A stretch of DNA of 64,000 bases, taken from positions 368,001 through 432,000 of the forward strand of contig NC_088881.1 in the NCBI RefSeq assembly GCF_032884065.1. Reading direction: 5' to 3'. The notes beneath the pieces were generated by a model. It searched no databases. It had not been told where the DNA came from and was given only the letters and a program-made list of their open reading frames with translations. Of this stretch, positions 24,270 through 35,759 are shown piece after piece. Source of the DNA: Artemia franciscana. Its lineage: Eukaryota > Arthropoda > Branchiopoda > Anostraca > Artemiidae. Position 1 is the stretch's first letter, and each line of letters begins with the position of its first letter. The translations under genes were made by a program, and so were the position numbers.

Positions 24270-26473
24270 AATAGATAGAGTAGTAGGAAGAGAGGTATAT
24301 ATGTAGCAGTAGATGGCAAGGTAGTAGTAGTAATAGCAGGCACAGAAGTACAGTAAATAGAGTAATATAGAGGAGTGATATAGTATAGTAGATAGAGAAG
24401 GTTGAAAAATTATTCATTTCTAATAATAAAAGGCAGAGCGTTGAGTAGATAGATTAAAGTAAATAATAAGTATAGGGGGTTGAAGAATTATTCGTTTCTA
24501 ATTATAAAAGGTAGAGAAGTAGAGTAGATAGAGAAAAGTTCATTTCTAATAATAGAAGGTATAGAAGTAGAATGGATAGAGTAAAGTAAAAAGTAGATGG
24601 ATGAGGTTGAAGAATACTTCTTTCTAAAAATAGAATGTAGAGAAGTAAATTAGATAGAGTAAAACAAATAGTAGATAGAGCGGTTGAAGAATTATTCGTT
24701 TCTGACAATAGAAAATAGGGAAGTAAAGTAATTAGAGTAAAGTAAATAGTAGATAGAGGAGGTTGAGAAATTACTCATTTATAATAATAGAAGGTAGAGA
24801 AGTAGAGCTTATAGAGCAAAACAAATAGTAGATACAGGAGGTCTAAGAATATTCATTTCTAATAATAGAAGGTAGAGAAGTAGAAAAGATAGAGTACAGT
24901 AGATAGAGGAGGTTAAAGAATATTCATTCCTAATAATAGAAGGTAGGGAAGTAAAGTAGATAGAGTAAAGTAAATAGTAGATAGAGGAGGTTGAGAAATT
25001 ACTCATTTATAATAATAGAAGGTAGAGAAGTAGAGCTTATAGAGCAAAACAAATAGTAGATACAGGAGGTCTAAGAATATTCATTTCTAATAATAGAAGG
25101 TAGAGAAGTAGAAAAGATAGAGTACAGTAGATAGAGGAGGTTAAAGAATATTCATTCCTAATAATAGAAGGTAGGGAAGTAAAGTAGATAGAGTAAAGTA
25201 AATAGTAGATAGAGGAGGCTAGAAAATTACTCATTTGTAGAAGGTAGACAAGGGAAGTTGATAGAGCAAGTAAATAGTAGATAGAGGAGGTCTAAGAATA
25301 CTCAATTCTGATAATAGAAGGTAGAGAAGTAGAAAAGATGGAGTACAGTAAATAGTAGATAGAGGAGGTTAAAGAATATTCATTCCTAATAATAGAAGGT
25401 AGGAAAGTAGAGTAAATAGACTAAAGTAAATAGTAGATAGAAAGGGTTAAAAATTACACATTTCAAGTAATAGATGGTAGACAAGTAAAGTTGATAGAGC
25501 AGATAAATAGTCGATATGGGAGGTCGAAGAATACTTATTTCTAATAATAGAAGGTAAAGAAATAGAAAAGACAGAGTAGAGTAAATAGTAGATAGAAGAG
25601 GTTAAAGAATACTCATTCCCAATAATAGAAGGTAGAGAAGTAGAGAAGATAGAATAAAATAAATAGTAGATAAAGAAGGTTGAAGAATTACTCATTTCTA
25701 ATAATATAAGGTAGAACAGTAGAGTATACAGAGTAAAGTAAATATTGCATAGGGGAGGTTGAAGAATACTCACTTCTAATATTAGAAAGTACAGAAACAG
25801 AGTAGATAGAGTAAAAGTAAATAGAAGATAGAAAAGGTCGAAGAATTATTCGTTTCTAATTATAGAAGATAGAGAAGTAGAGTAGATAGGGAAAAATAAA
25901 CAGTATATAGAGGAAGTTGAAAAATCACTCATTTCTAATAATAGAAGGTATAGAAGATGAATAGATAGAGTAAAGTAAAAACTAGACAGAGGAGGTTGAA
26001 GAATACTCCTTTCTTAGAATGTAGAGAATTAGATAGAGTAGAGCAAATAGTAGATAGAAGAGGTTGAAGAATTAATCGTTTCTGACAATAGAAGGTAGGG
26101 AAGTAAAGTAGATAGATTAAAGTAAATAGTAGATAGAAAGGGTTAAAAATTACTCATTTCCAATAATAGAAGTTAGAGAAGTAGAGAAGATAGAGAAAAG
26201 TAAATACTTTATAGAGGAGGTAGAAGAACACTCACTTCAAATAATATAAAGTAGAGAAATAGAGTAGATAGATTAAAGTAAATACAAGATAGAAAAGGTC
26301 GAAGAATTATTCGTTTCTATTTATAGAAGGTAGAGAAGTAGAGTAAATAGAAAAAAATAAATAGTAGATAGAAGAGGTTGAAAAATTACTCATTTCTAAT
26401 AAAAGAAGGTATAGAAGTAGAATAAAATAGAGTCAAGTAAATAGTAGATAGAGGAGGTTGAAGAATACTCCTT
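24270..26473. repeat. satellite array, ~76-bp unit with a 228-bp higher-order repeat
   Basis: The unit carries GAAGAATACTCATTTCTAAT, AATAGAAGGTAGAGAAGTAG and AGTAAATAGTAGATAGAGGA in order. Between 24761 and about 25220 three units form a 228-bp block repeated twice at near identity (GGTTGAGAAATTACTCATTT at 24761 and 24989), while the rest of the array is more diverged. The array resumes at 27694 after an inserted element. Confidence 0.92.
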
Positions 26474-27693
26474 TTAAACAGATCATGGTAACGAACTGTA
26501 GTAAGGAGTAACCCGGCTCAATAGTAACCGAAACTCCAAAAAACAGAATTCTGATACCAACAGTTACACCAAAAGAATTGCATTTTGATGCTGATCTTAA
26601 ATATAAAAGTTTCTTCAAGTTTAGTCTTACCCATCAAAAGTTACGAGCCTGAAAAAATTTGCCTTATTTTAAAAAATAGGGGGAAACAACCCCTAAAAGT
26701 AATATAATCTTAACGGAATTCACACTATCAGATTCAGCGTATCAGAGAACCTTACTGAAGAAGTTTCAAGCTCCTATCTACAAAAATGTAGAATTTCGTA
26801 TTTTTTGCCAGACGTCTGATCACGGATGCGTAATTATTGGTTTCTTTTTCTTCCCCAGGGGTGATTGTATCGATCCAGTGGTCCATAATGTCGCGAGAGG
26901 GCTCACTGTAACGGAAATTAAAAGTTCTAGTTCCCTTTTTTAAGTTACCAAAAAATTGGAGGGCATCTAGGCCCCCCCAGGCACATTTTTCCCCAAAGTC
27001 ACTGGATAAAAATTTTGAGATAGCCATTCTGTTCAACTTTGTCAAATATCTAATAAGTATGTCTTTGGGGACGACTTAATTCCCCAGAGTCCCCGGGGAA
27101 GGGGCTGCAAGTTACAATCTTTGACCATTGTTTACATATAATAATGGTTATTATGAAGTGCACAGACGTTTTCAGGGCCATTCCTAAAGATTTTGGACAA
27201 AATTTAAGCTTTGGTGTAAGGAGCGAGGTATTGACGAGGGGGCGAACCCTCTCTCATACGTAATAAAAATATACAAATATAGAAGTTCGTTACGTAAGTT
27301 AATTCGTAAGGAACATATGCTTATTACTAACAAAAAGATTCCTAAAAAAAAACAAAAAACATCTTGTTGCATTTTTAAGTAAACAAAATTGGAGGGCAAC
27401 TAAATAAAAATAACAATTTTTTTTTTAACTGCCAAGTAAGGAGAGACAGAAAAATTCAAAACGAACAGAAATTATTCCGTAGGGTTTTCCCCTCGTCAAC
27501 ACCTCGCTCTTTACGCTAGAGTTCTTTGTTGCTTTAAAAAGTAGAGTTGTGACAAAGAGTCAAACTATAGCGTAAAGAGGAAGGCGTTGAGGAGGGGGCA
27601 ACCCCTTTCATATACGGAATAAATTTCTGTTCGTTTTAAGTTTTAATGTCGCGCCTTACTTGCAGTTAAAAAAAAACTTGTTTTTTTTTATTT
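26474..27693 (-). mobile_element. unclassified dispersed element, copy B, inserted in the satellite
   Basis: The reverse complement is collinear with copy A at 6749-8489: distal end with AGTTCGTTACCATGATCTG, GAGCCGGGTTACTCCTTAC, the TGGCTATCTCAAAATTTTTA block, and the foldback pair at 27420-27693. The satellite unit is cut between GAAGAATACTCCTTT (26460-26475) and CTAATAATAGAAGG (27697 on), so the element landed in an existing array. The 97-codon open frame at 26752-27045 is closed in copy A and is probably fortuitous. Confidence 0.7.
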
Positions 27694-28110
27694 AATCTAA
27701 TAATAGAAGGAAGGGAATTAGAGTAGATAGAGTAAAGCAAATAGAAGATAGAGGAGGTTGAAGAATTTTTCGTTTTTAACAACAAAAGGTAGGGAAGTAG
27801 AGTAGATAGAGTGAAGTAAATAGTGAATAGAGGAGGTTAAAAAATTGCTCATTTCTAATAATAGAAGGTAGAGAAGTACAAAAAATAGAGTACAGTAAAT
27901 AGTAGATAGAGGAGGTTAAAGCATATCATTCGTAATAATAGAAGGTAGAGAAGTTGAGAAGATGGAGTAAAGTAAATAGTAGATAGAGAAAGTTGAAGAA
28001 TTACTCATTTCTAATAATGGAAGGTAGAGAAGTAGAGTATATAGAGCAAAGTAAATAGTGGATAAAAGAGGTCAAAGAATACTCATTTATAATAATAGAA
28101 GCAGAAGAAG
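27694..28110. repeat. satellite array, ~76-bp unit, continuation
   Basis: Same unit as 24270-26473, about five more copies, ending near 28110. Confidence 0.9.
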
Positions 28111-29177
28111 ACAAATAATAAAATCCTGGAATTTAATTCTCATGATGAAGCTGTGTGAACACATCAATCCTAGCAAGGAGAAGAAGAAGAAAAAATAATA
28201 AATCGAAAAGTAAAATAATAAATGGAATAAATATAAATGGAATATTAAAATAATAAATGATCTAATAATAAATTGAAAAAAAAAATTTGGAGTAGCCAGT
28301 GGAAGTGGTGAGAACTTAAGAACATTTGTGCGACAAGAAAAACAAGGTTTACGAAATCTTCTGCTAATGGTTAATTTAATCATTAATATCAGCTAGTAAC
28401 TGGGGTTCGGATTAGGGTTAGTTTTGATATTAGTAAAATCTTACTGTGAATGGGGCTTTAAAACGGGAGCATAATTTGCTATGGGTTAGGGGGCAACTGC
28501 CCCTCCAGACCTTATTTTGCCCACCCAGACTTCCGTTTGCACACCTAGCTGAAATTTAGTTTCTGTAAAAATACTTGTCAAAACTAAGATAAACCTGCAT
28601 AATTCAAGCATCCAGAGAAAACGGTCAGTTTTCTCTGGAGTTTTCATCTTTTCAAAAACTATAGATAGAAAATATATAAGAAATGAGTAAACAGTTAAAA
28701 TGGAACCTCCTATTGGTCTTAAAACCCAAAAAGGATATAATAGCCTGGATTACTTCCTCGCCTCTGCTTGTTCCGGGATGAGGAGCAACCACCTCTATCG
28801 GCATCCGGAAGATCTCGTGTGGTTGATTTCCATCTATCGCAATCTTCTACCGATTCTTCAGTAAACCAGAGTCGGCAACTCTCCAGCCTTCTGGTAAATT
28901 TATGAAATTCACCGATAGGGTTAAGGTCGCTTTTGACAACTTTCCCTTAGCTTTTTAATTGACCGCCCGGTCACCCTACACCAGTCATGGTTGCAGCAGT
29001 AGCTGCAACCTAGTAAAGAGCAGACCACAGCCCGAAATAACCAAAAAGAAAAAGTACGTTAAAAAAGACTATTGAGAAAAACTACCATTTGTAGCTGTAT
29101 TCAAGAATTGTAGCTGTTATCTCATGATTAAAATATTATTTTGAAAACCAGCTTATCGGAATTTTGGCAAATAGCGT
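28111..29177. other. no gene recognised; simple sequence, then a GC-richer block
   Basis: AATAAAT-rich stretch at 28190-28275. The block 28740-29040 is less AT-rich and contains a 9-bp-arm palindrome (GGTTGCAGC, 4-base loop, complement) at about 28989-29010. Its composition suggests a repeat or decayed mobile element but I could not place it. Confidence 0.35.
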
Positions 29178-29338
29178 CAAACCCAAGGCCATATGCAGGT
29201 GAAAAAAGGGGTCTGACCCCCCCCCTCCCTGTTATGTTTGTCCGACCCGTAAAAACGTAACAAAATGAATATTAAAGGATTTTTATGCGTTTTTTGTAGC
29301 CCCTCCCCCTTCCTAAAAAAAGTTGCAGATACGGCCCT
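29178..29338. mobile_element. MITE-like element, GGCCRTATSCAG termini
   Basis: Starts CAAGGCCATATGCAGGTG and ends GTTGCAGATACGGCCCTCG, an inverted repeat of about 15 bp with mismatches. The interior has C-rich runs and a GTCCGACCCGTAAAAACGTA segment that matches, inverted or direct, the element at 34943-35104 (CTACATTTTTACGGGTTGGAC). Confidence 0.55.
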
Positions 29339-29411
29339 CGTCAAATCCCTGAAAAATTGGTGTTGGACTAAAATGAAAATCATACCACTGAAATCGCCAT
29401 TACCGAAAATC

Positions 29412-29760
29412 TTATTCAAGAAATTTACAGTACTTGGCTTGAATAACAAGAAACATCACTTTTTTGTATAGGTAGCGCTGGTGTGTCCTCTTTTGTTTCT
29501 TCACTGGTAGCGGGGAACTGGAGTATCTCAAAGAGCTGTTTAAGAGCTTGTTTGGAAGGCAAATCCAATTTCTCTGTTTTACAATCGTTGCCATGGGCTT
29601 GATCTTACAACGACGGTGTTGCACCGGTGGTGCATTCTGCCACAGTATCATACCCTTAGGAATTCGGATAGACAGCAGGGGGTCAAAGACATTCAAATCA
29701 TAAAGAGGAAGCGCACTCCTACCAACTAGCTGGCAATTTACTTATTTCCTCAAGAGTAGA
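29412..29760 (-). CDS. unrecognised protein-like open frame
   Basis: Reading down from about 29740, a frame runs through LVGRSALPLYDLNVFDPLL, IPKGMILWQNAPPVQHRR and MATIVKQRNWICLP to about 29412. Composition is mixed and basic, richer than surrounding sequence. It contains no ATG early and I found no clear acceptor or donor. It could be a host exon or a mobile-element remnant; I do not recognise a domain. Confidence 0.25.
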
Positions 29761-31480
29761 AATCCTTTATTGAATAAAAGACAAACTCACTGTTACTCCG
29801 TAATACAAGTCAAAACACCAACCCTCTCCAAATACTAGAATGTATGTAAAACTAGAGAAAACTACAGTTAGAACACTGAAAAAAAAAACAAAAAAACATA
29901 CAAACAAAAATAAAAGTAGACCGGACAATACAGCTTTTAGAAATAAAATTTAATTGCTACCCCTGCTGCAATTTGTCAGCATCCAGTCGAATTTAATTTC
30001 TGAGAATAAGAGGTTAATCATATTATTTTTTTAAGGAAATGCTCTTTCTAGATGTACAACAACTTCACTGTTTAAAAGATCTGATTGGCTCTCTTATATA
30101 AAATTTTAAGGCACGAGCCAGTAAAAAGAACAAGAGGTTGAGGTGACGCTGAGGTTCACCTGATTTTTTCTTCTGTATGTAATTTTAGGCCAGTAAAATG
30201 AAACAGAATATTTTCTAGTCACGAGATTTTAAAGCTAAGCAATAAACCGTTTTGGGTTGTAAATGCAGTACCAAAGAGAAAAAGAGAGATTACTTTCCTA
30301 GAATTTCATGGCAATAAATGTGCTGTAATTTCATTGGGTAACGTTATCTTTTATAAAACAACAACATTATTTCTGAATGAAATGTAATTTCTAGATTAAA
30401 TAGTAACCTCAATATCTTTAAACCTGATTGAGTTGCAATTCATCTGTGTGAAATTTTAAGCCAGTACAAGGAACAAAACATAGAATTCTGGTTAATCAAT
30501 TCTTCTCTGTGAAATTTGTAGAAAAACTGACAAAACATTGTAACACTGATATTCACAACCCCCCCCCCCCCACCCCCTCTATGTGGCCCCACTCCCTCTC
30601 TGATAATAATTTAATCAATGATATTTAATCGTATAAAAAAACCTATTACACTGTTCTAAAACCTCTCCTAACAATTGCTGTCTTTAAGAAGGCAAATTTT
30701 AAGAGGGCTAAATACCTCCTAGCAGTTATTATGCATAAGAGGGCTAAATATCTCGTAACAGGAGTTATGCTTAAAAGGGCAGCAGTTTACTTCTTTGCTC
30801 AAAGCATAGCAAGTAAAGATGATTATACTTGACAGCTATAGAAAAAGGAGGGGTAAAAAGATAACAATACTCAAATCGATGAACGTAATGGGTAAAAGCC
30901 TTTGAACAATGAGTGTTATGGGTTCAATATTGGGTGTAATTTCCTCAACAAGCTTAATAGGCTCAACCCCAACATGGATATTAAAAAACATCAAAGATGC
31001 TATTATTTCAAACTCTAATCAAATTTTTAAGCCCCTTAAAGAAAGAAGACATGACCTGATGATGAATTCACATGTGTATCGCCTGAAACTTACCCAATTA
31101 CTTTCCCAGAACATGAGTTAAAATTAGAACTGAGTTAACAAAATTAAATTAATTAAATTAAACAAAATTAAAACTGTACCACACAGTTTACCCGACTGTT
31201 TGGTCTTTAAAAGCTAAGCCTGCCGACTGTTAACTCGACTCAGCGGCACTTGTTTTCATTTATAATTTCGTGCGTAGACTTGATTTACGAGGTTGTTTTA
31301 AATAAATTGTACACAAGTGTATTAACTAGCATATTTTTAATACTACCATGGAGAATAAAAAATTTAATTATTTATATAAGACACGTGTGTGTGCTTATTT
31401 TAGAAGTGCAACTCCAAAATATTACCCCCCCCCCTCCAAGCGTAAAAGTATAGCCTAAGACAAAAAAATATATATATTTG
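29761..31480. other. no gene recognised
   Basis: AT-rich, with an A-run near 29880 and C-runs at about 30560 and 31426. A local duplication of AAGAGGGCTAAATA(C/T)CTC lies at 30690-30755. The small frames at 30909-31121 and 31250-31453 have no support. Confidence 0.4.
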
Positions 31481-32900
31481 GTGTTTTAAGATATAGTTAC
31501 ATTATCCCCCTAACTAAGGAGAAACTTCAAAGAAAGAGCTAGGTCCAAATTACAAAGGACAAAAATAGATATAATTCAATTCGTTGTATTCAACGAATTA
31601 TCTACTTGTCTGATAATTACTAAAAATACTCATTGATTAAATAAATTCAAAGACTTAGTGGAAAAGAGATAAAATAAAAGACAATTGAGAGATAAACCGA
31701 TGTCCTTTGGCAAGTTCAGTTTCTTCGATGTAAATTTTATGTCTTAATTATTTCCATTACTATGTTAATAAAATTCATGAAATAGGTGAATAGAATTTTT
31801 GAAAACATGAAATCGGTGGAAAGAATAAATAAAGCGATTTTCACTATTGGTTGGATCTCCCCTCCCCCCCAACTTGACTTACAGGAACAAAATGAAGAGA
31901 ATGATTTATATACCTAGTAAAGAATAAGGAGAAGCTAAACGTAACTAGAACGAAGACTGTAATAATAGGGATCAAAAAATAATTTTAAAACAGGAACACT
32001 TGAAAAAAAAATTGAAACCGAAAATTTCAAAAGCAAAATCTTTCCCACTGTAAAATTTGAGTACACAGGAACGTGTTTCGGCACTGGGCGAAGTTTCAAG
32101 CCCCCCCCCCCCTCCCATGTTAAAGACTATCATACAGAAAAATACATTACTGATACCACTGTAAATAGTTACACTCTCTTCTCGAAAAATAACTTGTGAG
32201 GACGGTCTAGATTTAAATTACTAAACACTCTAGTACCCAACAAACTATCTACTTGTCCAATAATTAAATAAATATACTAAAAATATCGATCACAAAAATA
32301 ATTCAATGACTGAGTGGAAAGATGATGAAATAAAAAGAAATTAAGCGTAAAAGGCATCTTCAAAGCTTCAGCGGTGTTTATTCTATGTCTTAATTTTTTA
32401 TGTTACTAATTTAGCATATTAAAGTAATATAATAATTGATCAAGATAAAAGCTTTGAGGGATATTTTTAATCCTTTACAATAGATGAAAAGGAAAACGAA
32501 AAAAATTTACCCCCCCCCCCCCGTTTCAAGTGTAAAAATGAAAGGGTTTGATGAAGGTTCTGCCCTTGCAGGGTATATCAGATAAGCAAATTAAATTAAT
32601 GCTATGCACAAGAATGAAATTGTTGCAAATAGAATATGAAGTAAGGTTAGCAGTTGGTTTGGTACGGAATCATGAGTTAAGCAGTTTGAAACACTTCAAG
32701 TGTAAATGAAGAGTAAAAGGCATCTTCCAAGCTTCAGTGGTGTTCATTCTATTTCTTAATTTTTTAAATTACTAATTTAGCATATTAAACTGATATAATA
32801 ATTGATCAAGATACAAATTTCGTGGGATGTTTATAACCCTTACAATAGATGACAAGGAAAACGAAAAAGATTTGCCCCACCCCGTTTCAAGTGCCCGAAG
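31480..32900. repeat. diverged direct repeats with C-run junctions
   Basis: Bases 32350-32530 and 32700-32893 are the same ~190-bp block (AAAGGCATCTTC(A/C)AAGCTTC through ATAATTGATCAAGATA to CCGTTTCAAGTG) about 350 bp apart. The part before it, with ATCTACTTGTC(T/C)(G/A)ATAATTA, occurs at 31600 and 32245. Homopolymer C-runs of 9-14 bases sit inside several copies (31862, 32101, 32512). Confidence 0.7.
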
Positions 32901-33233
32901 TGGTAATTTTGTTTTTGTTTTTTATTGCTTTTTTCGCTTTTCACTCAGTCGTTTAGAGCATTTTAAATGTCAACTGTATAAAAATAATAGGAATAATGTA
33001 TAACAATTGCAACTATAAATATGAATTTAATCAGGGCTGTCACTGATAATTTGGGCTAGGAAAATTTTGAGAAAAATTGAAAAACAAATCTATAAATATT
33101 GAATAATAACAAAGCATGGACTTGATATATTTTTTGAGGGTAGTAGTACCCTTAAGATCCTGAAATCGGGACAGAAATTTAAATGAAAATCCAAATAAGT
33201 TGCAGCCCTGTATTTAATAAGTTCCTAATAATA
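32901..33233 (-). other. probable 3' UTR of the SLC33A1 gene
   Basis: This lies directly downstream (minus strand) of the transporter stop codon. On the minus strand an AATAAA hexamer is present near 32920, about 310 nt after the stop. No other coding frame is present. Confidence 0.45.
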
Positions 33234-33398
33234 CTAGTTGTTCTTCACTCGCCACTGCTTATCTGTCCCATGGTGAAGCTGGTTCATAACTGTCTTTCCC
33301 CATGATAACCAAATAACACCAATGATTGTACATATCAACATTTCTATGTAATATCCGTCTATTAACGTGACGCATTCTCCTCCAAGCCTGGCGCATTC
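33234..33398 (-). CDS. SLC33A1: acetyl-CoA transporter SLC33A1, terminal exon
   Basis: The acceptor (ACTTTATAG before GAATGC) is followed in phase 0 by 54 codons and a TAG at 33234-33236. The peptide has the family's lumenal Cys pair and last membrane helix: ECARLGGECVTLIDGYYIE, then MLICTIIGVIWLSWG, and it ends WRVKNN. Human SLC33A1 has a corresponding CKKLGGSC...DGYY motif, last helix and a basic KRNN-type C-terminus. The open frame noted on the same strand at 33259-33447 is a shadow in another frame. Confidence 0.9.
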   Translation of the reverse strand, partial: ECARLGGECVTLIDGYYIEMLICTIIGVIWLSWGKTVMNQLHHGTDKQWRVKNN

Positions 33399-33499
33399 CT
33401 ATAAAGTATGTCGGATTAATTAATACAAATTGAGCAACTCGACACAAAGCTTTTAATTCAAATATTACTGAAATTTCACTGCAGATAAAGAGAGACTAT

Positions 33500-33695
33500 T
33501 ACTACTACTACTAATAACTCACCACAGCACCAAGCCACCTAAGGCCAACACAGCTACGCACGCTCCTCCTCCAATCCAATCTCTTCAAGACCTACCTGTT
33601 TACACCCTCCCAGGAAGTTACCACTTCCTTTAAATCTTTATTTATGACATTCTTCCACCCCAGACGAGGACGACCTGCTTTCGGTTTAGCCCCAG
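33500..33695 (-). pseudogene. 5'-truncated LINE fragment (family A)
   Basis: Reverse complement carries the family A ORF2 tail with the GRPRLGWKNVINKDLK-like region and a (TAG)n tail (ACTACTACTACTAATAACTC at 33500). It sits just upstream of the transporter's last exon, in the intron. Confidence 0.75.
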
Positions 33696-33974
33696 ATAAA
33701 GAGGGAAACTTTGTAAAAAAAAGTGATTTAAAAAATTTCTTTCTCTTACTGGCTTATGGACAGAGATGTCTGCATCTGATTTAGTTTTTAGTTTTTAATT
33801 TAGTTATTTACAGGTCTACAAATTGTATGTACTTGAAGTACTAAGGGTAATGACAATCAAATCTGATTGTTGTAACTGGTTAAATGGAAATTAATGCATC
33901 CATACACATCGCTAAATTTGAAAAAAAAAAGAAGATGAAAAATAATCTAAAATAAGCCAGAGACGTATGGCCAG

Positions 33975-34555
33975 GGTTATAATAATAATTTATTTGAACC
34001 CTCTATGCATACAAAAATGCAATTAGAGGAGTATGGAATAGAAATATACATAATAAAAACACTTATCATCACAAACACTAAAAATACACCAACAACGACT
34101 CAAAAAAGATTAATGCACCCCAATGGAAAATCTACAACTGACTTAGATCGTTCTCTGAATCCGCCTTCTAAAACATCTATCTTATCACATCTCAAAAACT
34201 CCGTAACGTTTGGAGATATGACTGTTACGAGACCAAATAGTAACACGAAGAAAATCCTTACAAAATTTGAAAAAGACAGACCGAATTTGTTGACGTTCTG
34301 AAGAAGTAAAAAAAAATTCCATAATGGCACCAGAAAAAATACATGGGGAGCAAAAAACGAGTTACAAAGCCGACCAAGCGTTTATTTTTTTTTGTCAAAT
34401 CGACCTTTAACTCTAGAAAGACGTCCATAGGACTTTCTCAACTTCTCTCTCAGCATATTTATTGTTAGTGACCTTGTTGCTCGAATCGAAGTCCCGAATG
34501 CAAGTCCAAGGTACTTGAGGGACGCACTGGCAAAAATTGAATCAGGACCGGCCGT
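33975..34555 (-). pseudogene. 5'-truncated LINE fragment (family C), ORF2 C-terminus
   Basis: Reverse complement reads, with frameshifts, KIDVLEGGFRERSKSVVDFP and PLGCINLF, followed by a 3' UTR and an ATTATTATT tail. It is the same 3' end as the LINE at 51690-53175, but with a single copy of the 56-residue segment triplicated there. Confidence 0.8.
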
Positions 34556-34925
34556 TATAAGTTATAACGGACTCCAACTCCGACACCGCACATTTTCAAT
34601 ATACCGACTCCAACTGCAACCCCTGAAACCTTAAACATAATTTCTCCTACTCCAGCTCTGACTCCGAGTTATACTACTTGCTAGCTATTACATTTGTTTC
34701 ATATTCATCAGAAGCAAGATTACCTTGGCAATATTTTCTTTCATAGATGACCGGAGATTAAATTTAATTAACTTCAGTACTGAGAAGAACTTTCAACACT
34801 GACTTGAGTGGGAGGTAGTGAATAACTCCCATTCCAAAGTGTCTTATATTATTTCTGTTGCTCCAACTCCTTTCAGAAAAATAAAAAAAAAACTCCAACT
34901 TCGACTCTAACGCTCCGACTCCAAA
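34556..34925. repeat. clustered CTCCAACTCCGAC motifs
   Basis: CTCCAACTCCGAC, GACTCCAACT, CTCCAGCTCTGACTCCGAG and CTCCGACTCCAAAG occur in a loose cluster. The first part opens with a GTTATAA/TTATAAC palindrome. Possibly the end of an unidentified element. Confidence 0.45.
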
Positions 34926-34942
34926 GCCTTGTATACGGCAAC

Positions 34943-35104
34943 CAGGGCCGTATCCAGTATTGTTCTCGGGGGGGGGGACAAAAAACCTTCAAAGGAGGCA
35001 TAACGAATTTGTTTGTATTAATTTTTGCTACATTTTTACGGGTTGGACAAACATTTCGAGGGGGAGGGGGTGTTCGAACTCCCCCACTACTGGATACGGC
35101 CTTG
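34943..35104. mobile_element. MITE-like element with ~17-bp TIRs
   Basis: Begins CAGGGCCGTATCCAGTA and ends with TACTGGATACGGCCTTG, its inverted copy with one mismatch. A G-run of 10 and a GAGGGGGAGGGGG stretch lie inside. Related to 29178-29338. Confidence 0.65.
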
Positions 35105-35164
35105 ACGGACACCAACACCTTAACAACGTATAGCTTTCTTTTAAAGGTCTTTTGGAACCAATAA

Positions 35165-35290
35165 TTTGTTAATATTTGAATCTTTAAGGACCAAAAATGT
35201 TGTTGAGCTTAATTAATTATTTTAACTTATTTATTTTGTAGCAACACTGATGAAAATGTGATACTACATTTTCATAATTTTGAAACAAAC
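35165..35290 (+). repeat. dispersed AACACTG-type repeat, copy 5
   Basis: Contains GGACCAAAAATGTTGTTGAG, GTAGCAACACTGATGAAAATG and TTTTCATAATTTTGAAAC. Confidence 0.5.
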
Positions 35291-35399
35291 GAGAAAAAAA
35301 ATCTTAGAAAATCACAGTTTCCAGGAATAAATATTTATCGGGTGGGAGAGAGGACAAAGAATATTTTTACTTCGATGTCCTGATACTTTATGGGATTGG

Positions 35400-35645
35400 C
35401 TTACGGAAACGTCTTACATTTATTATTTTTTATTATAATCGCATTTATTATTGCATTTATTATATTTGCTTTTATATTTTTATAGTCATTACATTTATTT
35501 GTTACGTTATTTACATTTACTACATTATATTTATTGCGTAAGTTTATTTATTACATTTTATTTATCACTCATGTTTATTACATTTATACATACTACCTTT
35601 ATATAATCATACTTACTATTATATTAAATTATTGTGGAATACAGG
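35400..35645. repeat. ATTTATTAC-type simple sequence
   Basis: Imperfect repeats of TTTATTACATT across about 240 bp; no gene content. Confidence 0.7.
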
Positions 35646-35759
35646 AGGTAATCCCTCTTATTCCCAACAGTTTAATTTTTTTTTTTAGGTGCAAGTAGCA
35701 TTTTGAATCTGTTACAAAGAATTAATGACCACAAAGGATATCTACATTTCACATAGTAA

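Noticed and set aside
24502-25773. Series of minus-strand frames rich in STSSIYYLLYS-like repeats
   Set aside because: They are readings across the ~76-bp satellite units; duplicated frames mirror the 228-bp repeat and have no gene context.
26752-27045. 97-codon frame inside element B as a transposon protein
   Set aside because: The corresponding part of copy A is full of stops and indels, and no domain is recognisable.
28400-28425. Telomere-like TTAGGGTTAG
   Set aside because: A single short occurrence with no repetition.
33259-33447. 62-codon minus-strand frame with its own start
   Set aside because: It is out of frame with the transporter's terminal exon, which explains the same bases far better.
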